64,000 bases of DNA from an uncultured Bacteroidaceae bacterium (GTDB taxonomy: Bacteria; Bacteroidota; Bacteroidia; Bacteroidales; Bacteroidaceae): NCBI GenBank assembly GCA_905233765.1, contig CAJOCU010000001.1, forward strand, positions 62,001 through 126,000. Reading direction: 5' to 3'. The stretch's first letter is position 1; the number at the start of each line of letters is the position of its first letter. The position numbers and the translations under genes are program-made. The notes under the pieces are model-generated. The model worked only from the letters and a program-made list of their open reading frames with translations, was not told the origin of the DNA and did not search any database. Positions 62,108 through 64,000 of the stretch are shown here, piece after piece.

Positions 62108-62878
62108 ATGATCAGCCCCCTCGCATACATCGACCCGGCCGCCAAGATTGGTGAGAACGTGGAGATAGGTCCGTTCTGCTACATCGACAAGAATGTGGAG
62201 ATCGGCGACAACAACACGCTGATGAACAGCGTCACCATCCTCTCCGGCGCCCGCATCGGCAACGGCAACATCTTCCACCCCGGCAGCGTCATCAGCGGCG
62301 TACCGCAGGACCTGAAATTCCGCGGCGAGGAATCGCTGGCCATCATCGGCGACAACAACAAAATCCGCGAGAACGTCACCATCAACCGTGGCACAGCCTC
62401 CAAGGGAAAGACGGTGGTGGGCAATGGCAACCTCCTCATGGAAGGCTGCCACGTGGCACACGACACCTTCGTGGGCAACGACATCATCATCGGCAACTGC
62501 ACGAAGCTCGCCGGCGAGGTCGTTGTCGATGACCACGCCATCCTCTCCGCCTGCGTGCTGATCCATCAGTTCTGCCGCATCGGCGGCTACACGATGGTGG
62601 GCGGCGGCACCGGAGCCTCGCAGAGCGTCCTCCCCTACACCATCTGCGCCCACAATCCAGCCAGCTACTACGGCCTGAATATCGTGGGCCTGCGCCGCCG
62701 CAACTTCGACCGCGAGGTCATCAACACCATCCACGAGGCCTATCGCATCATCTATCAGGGCGGAATGTCGCTGGCCGAAGCCCTCGAAACAATTCAAAAC
62801 GAGCTTCCCCTCACCCCCGAAATCAAATACATCCTCGACTTCATCGAAGACACAAATAAGAGAGGGTTTGTACATTAA
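62108..62878 (+). CDS. lpxA: UDP-N-acetylglucosamine O-acyltransferase
   Basis: A 256-residue trimeric hexapeptide-repeat enzyme, first step of lipid A synthesis. ISPLAYIDPAAKIGENVEIGPFCYIDKNVEIGD opens the left-handed helix; the catalytic His is in LLMEGCHVAHDTFVGND; the C-terminal helical part begins at YYGLNIVGLRRRNFDREVI. Length is normal. The 41-bp gap before it is built of AAACATTAAACATTAAACT-type simple repeat. Confidence 0.97.
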   Translation: MISPLAYIDPAAKIGENVEIGPFCYIDKNVEIGDNNTLMNSVTILSGARIGNGNIFHPGSVISGVPQDLKFRGEESLAIIGDNNKIRENVTINRGTASKGKTVVGNGNLLMEGCHVAHDTFVGNDIIIGNCTKLAGEVVVDDHAILSACVLIHQFCRIGGYTMVGGGTGASQSVLPYTICAHNPASYYGLNIVGLRRRNFDREVINTIHEAYRIIYQGGMSLAEALETIQNELPLTPEIKYILDFIEDTNKRGFVH

Positions 62879-62879
62879 T

Positions 62880-63467
62880 ATGCTATACACCATCACCGTC
62901 GTCAGCCCCGAAGCAGAAGACTTCGACCTCGAGCTCCAGATAGAGTCCGACGCCACCTTTGCAGACCTTCATCATCTCGTACGCGAGAGCTGCGGCTGGA
63001 CGGCTGACCAGAGCGCCCAGCCCTCTACCTTCTACGTCTGCGACGACCGTTGGCACCGCCGCAAGACCATCCCCGAGAAGAGCCTTGAGGATGACACCAT
63101 GGACGAGGTGGAGCTCGGCGACCACCTCGAAGACGAAGGGCAGCGCCTCATCTACCTCTTCAATCCTGACGAGGCCCGTAAGCTCCTGATGGAAGTCACG
63201 CGCATCAGCTACGGCAAGCACATCGATGCCCCTCTCTGCCACCGCAAACACGGCACCGCCCCCGCCCTCGTCGCCCTTGCCGCAATTCCTGGCGGGTCAG
63301 CGTCTGCTCTGGAAGCCCCCGTCTCTTCCGCCTCGCTGCTCGCTGAACTCAACGCTGCAGCCCTCGCCGCGGAAGGTCTCGACGATGATGAGCCAGAGCC
63401 CACCGATGACGACCTCTTCGACATGGACGAGATCGACATGGAAGGCTTCGATTTCACCGAAGAATAA
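62880..63467 (+). CDS. Plasmid pRiA4b ORF-3-like domain protein
   Basis: A 195-residue cytoplasmic protein. The first 130 residues match the pRiA4b ORF-3 domain: [40 protein letters not shown], then [17 protein letters not shown] and [20 protein letters not shown]. The rest is a low-complexity Ala-rich, acidic tail ([23 protein letters not shown]). The ATG at 62880, one base after the lpxA stop, is chosen over an overlapping earlier start. Function unknown; the family is common next to lpxA and miaA in Bacteroidales. Confidence 0.82.
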   Translation: MLYTITVVSPEAEDFDLELQIESDATFADLHHLVRESCGWTADQSAQPSTFYVCDDRWHRRKTIPEKSLEDDTMDEVELGDHLEDEGQRLIYLFNPDEARKLLMEVTRISYGKHIDAPLCHRKHGTAPALVALAAIPGGSASALEAPVSSASLLAELNAAALAAEGLDDDEPEPTDDDLFDMDEIDMEGFDFTEE

Positions 63468-63504
63468 CGCGCCCAACGCTTACCCGCTGGGAATCCCGGT
63501 CCCC

Positions 63505-64000
63505 ATGAAAACCCTCCTCGTACTCCTTGGTCCCACCGCCGTCGGCAAGACCGAACTGGCCCTGCAGCTGGCAGAGCGCTTCGGCAGTCCCATCATCAAT
63601 GCCGACAGCCGCCAGATATACAGGGGACTCACCATCGGCACCGCCGCTCCCACCCCCGAGCAACTGGCTCGCGTACCGCATTACTTTGTCGGCACACTCG
63701 ATGTCACCGACTACTACAGCGCAGCGCGCTACGAAGCCGATGTCCTCCAGCTCACCGGGCAACTCTTTCAAACCCACGACATACTGCTCATGAGCGGTGG
63801 CTCGATGATGTACATCGATGCCGTATGTAAGGGCATTGACGACATCCCGACAGTCACCCCTGAGACACGCGAGCACCTCCACCAACGCCTGGCGACCGAA
63901 GGCCTCGACACCCTCAAGGCCGAACTCCGTCTCCTCGACCCCGAATACTACGCGCAAGCCGACCTGAAAAACACCAAGCGCATCGTTCACGCCCTCGAGG
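63505..64000 (+). CDS. miaA: tRNA dimethylallyltransferase (5' part)
   Basis: The frame is open to the end of the window and therefore incomplete (165 codons visible). MiaA adds dimethylallyl to A37 of tRNAs reading UNN codons. [21 protein letters not shown] is the P-loop start, [12 protein letters not shown] the substrate motif, and [14 protein letters not shown] the later conserved segment. It begins 37 bp after the pRiA4b-like gene in the same direction. Confidence 0.95.
   Translation, partial: MKTLLVLLGPTAVGKTELALQLAERFGSPIINADSRQIYRGLTIGTAAPTPEQLARVPHYFVGTLDVTDYYSAARYEADVLQLTGQLFQTHDILLMSGGSMMYIDAVCKGIDDIPTVTPETREHLHQRLATEGLDTLKAELRLLDPEYYAQADLKNTKRIVHALE

Overview
The window is a chromosomal segment of a Bacteroidota bacterium, most likely a Prevotella-like member of the Bacteroidales. 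Four things point there. Promoters carry the TAnnTTTG box, often with a TTG about 19-20 bp upstream, and genes lack Shine-Dalgarno sites. LpxC and FabZ are fused. Secreted proteins end in type IX secretion (T9SS) sorting tails. The family set is typical of the order (DUF4831, DUF3256, DUF4421, DUF5689, BT4734/VirE). The tmRNA tag reads GENTYALAA.

Layout. 1-2112: cell-division and RNA-decay genes (coiled-coil protein, zapA, rny), closed by a shared terminator. 2119-16942: a surface-polysaccharide locus. A minus-strand chain runs from a phosphoglycosyl transferase through Wza, Wzz, Wzx, a nitroreductase-like protein, Wzy and a pyruvyl transferase to WbsX, a family 4 glycosyltransferase and an epimerase. 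A WecA-type transferase and a family 2 glycosyltransferase sit at the far end. 17129-24257: ssrA, then housekeeping genes (DUF4831, adk, hpt, nnrD, obgE, an AICAR transformylase, fba from 24258). 25421-32755: a five-gene operon with a TonB-dependent receptor, two DUF5689/OB-fold lipoproteins and two secreted nucleases. 33019-36980: rpmE with a structured leader, facing truA, an EamA transporter, DUF3256 and DUF4421. 37050-42889: two endonuclease I proteins and an OB-fold protein, all with T9SS tails. 43061-50925: stress and envelope proteins, then the phoH-purC-menG-aroE-TPM-lemA-purM operon. 50997-53198: tRNA-Val, prfA and pyrF. 53414-56652: an outer-membrane barrel and three lipoproteins. 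56653-57364: a gene-free stretch with 22-bp-periodic repeats and an AT-rich tract, in front of a VirE-type primase-helicase gene. 59580-64000: lpxD, lpxC-fabZ, lpxA, a pRiA4b ORF-3-like protein and the 5' part of miaA.

The most unusual signals are repeats. At least ten GC-rich palindromic elements lie inside or across coding sequences in frame. They build parts of signal peptides, protein termini and internal loops in EEP nuclease, DUF5689 protein, TruA, PhoH, PurC, AroE, PyrF and LpxD, and several occur as perfect inverted pairs. Two separate intergenic regions carry tandem repeats with an exact 22-bp period, one next to the VirE-like gene. The rpmE leader has two hairpins with identical 9-nt loops and compensating stems. 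The two nuclease loci share an OB-fold domain and look like one strategy for degrading extracellular nucleic acid and capturing the products. This is inference; no substrate can be read from sequence.
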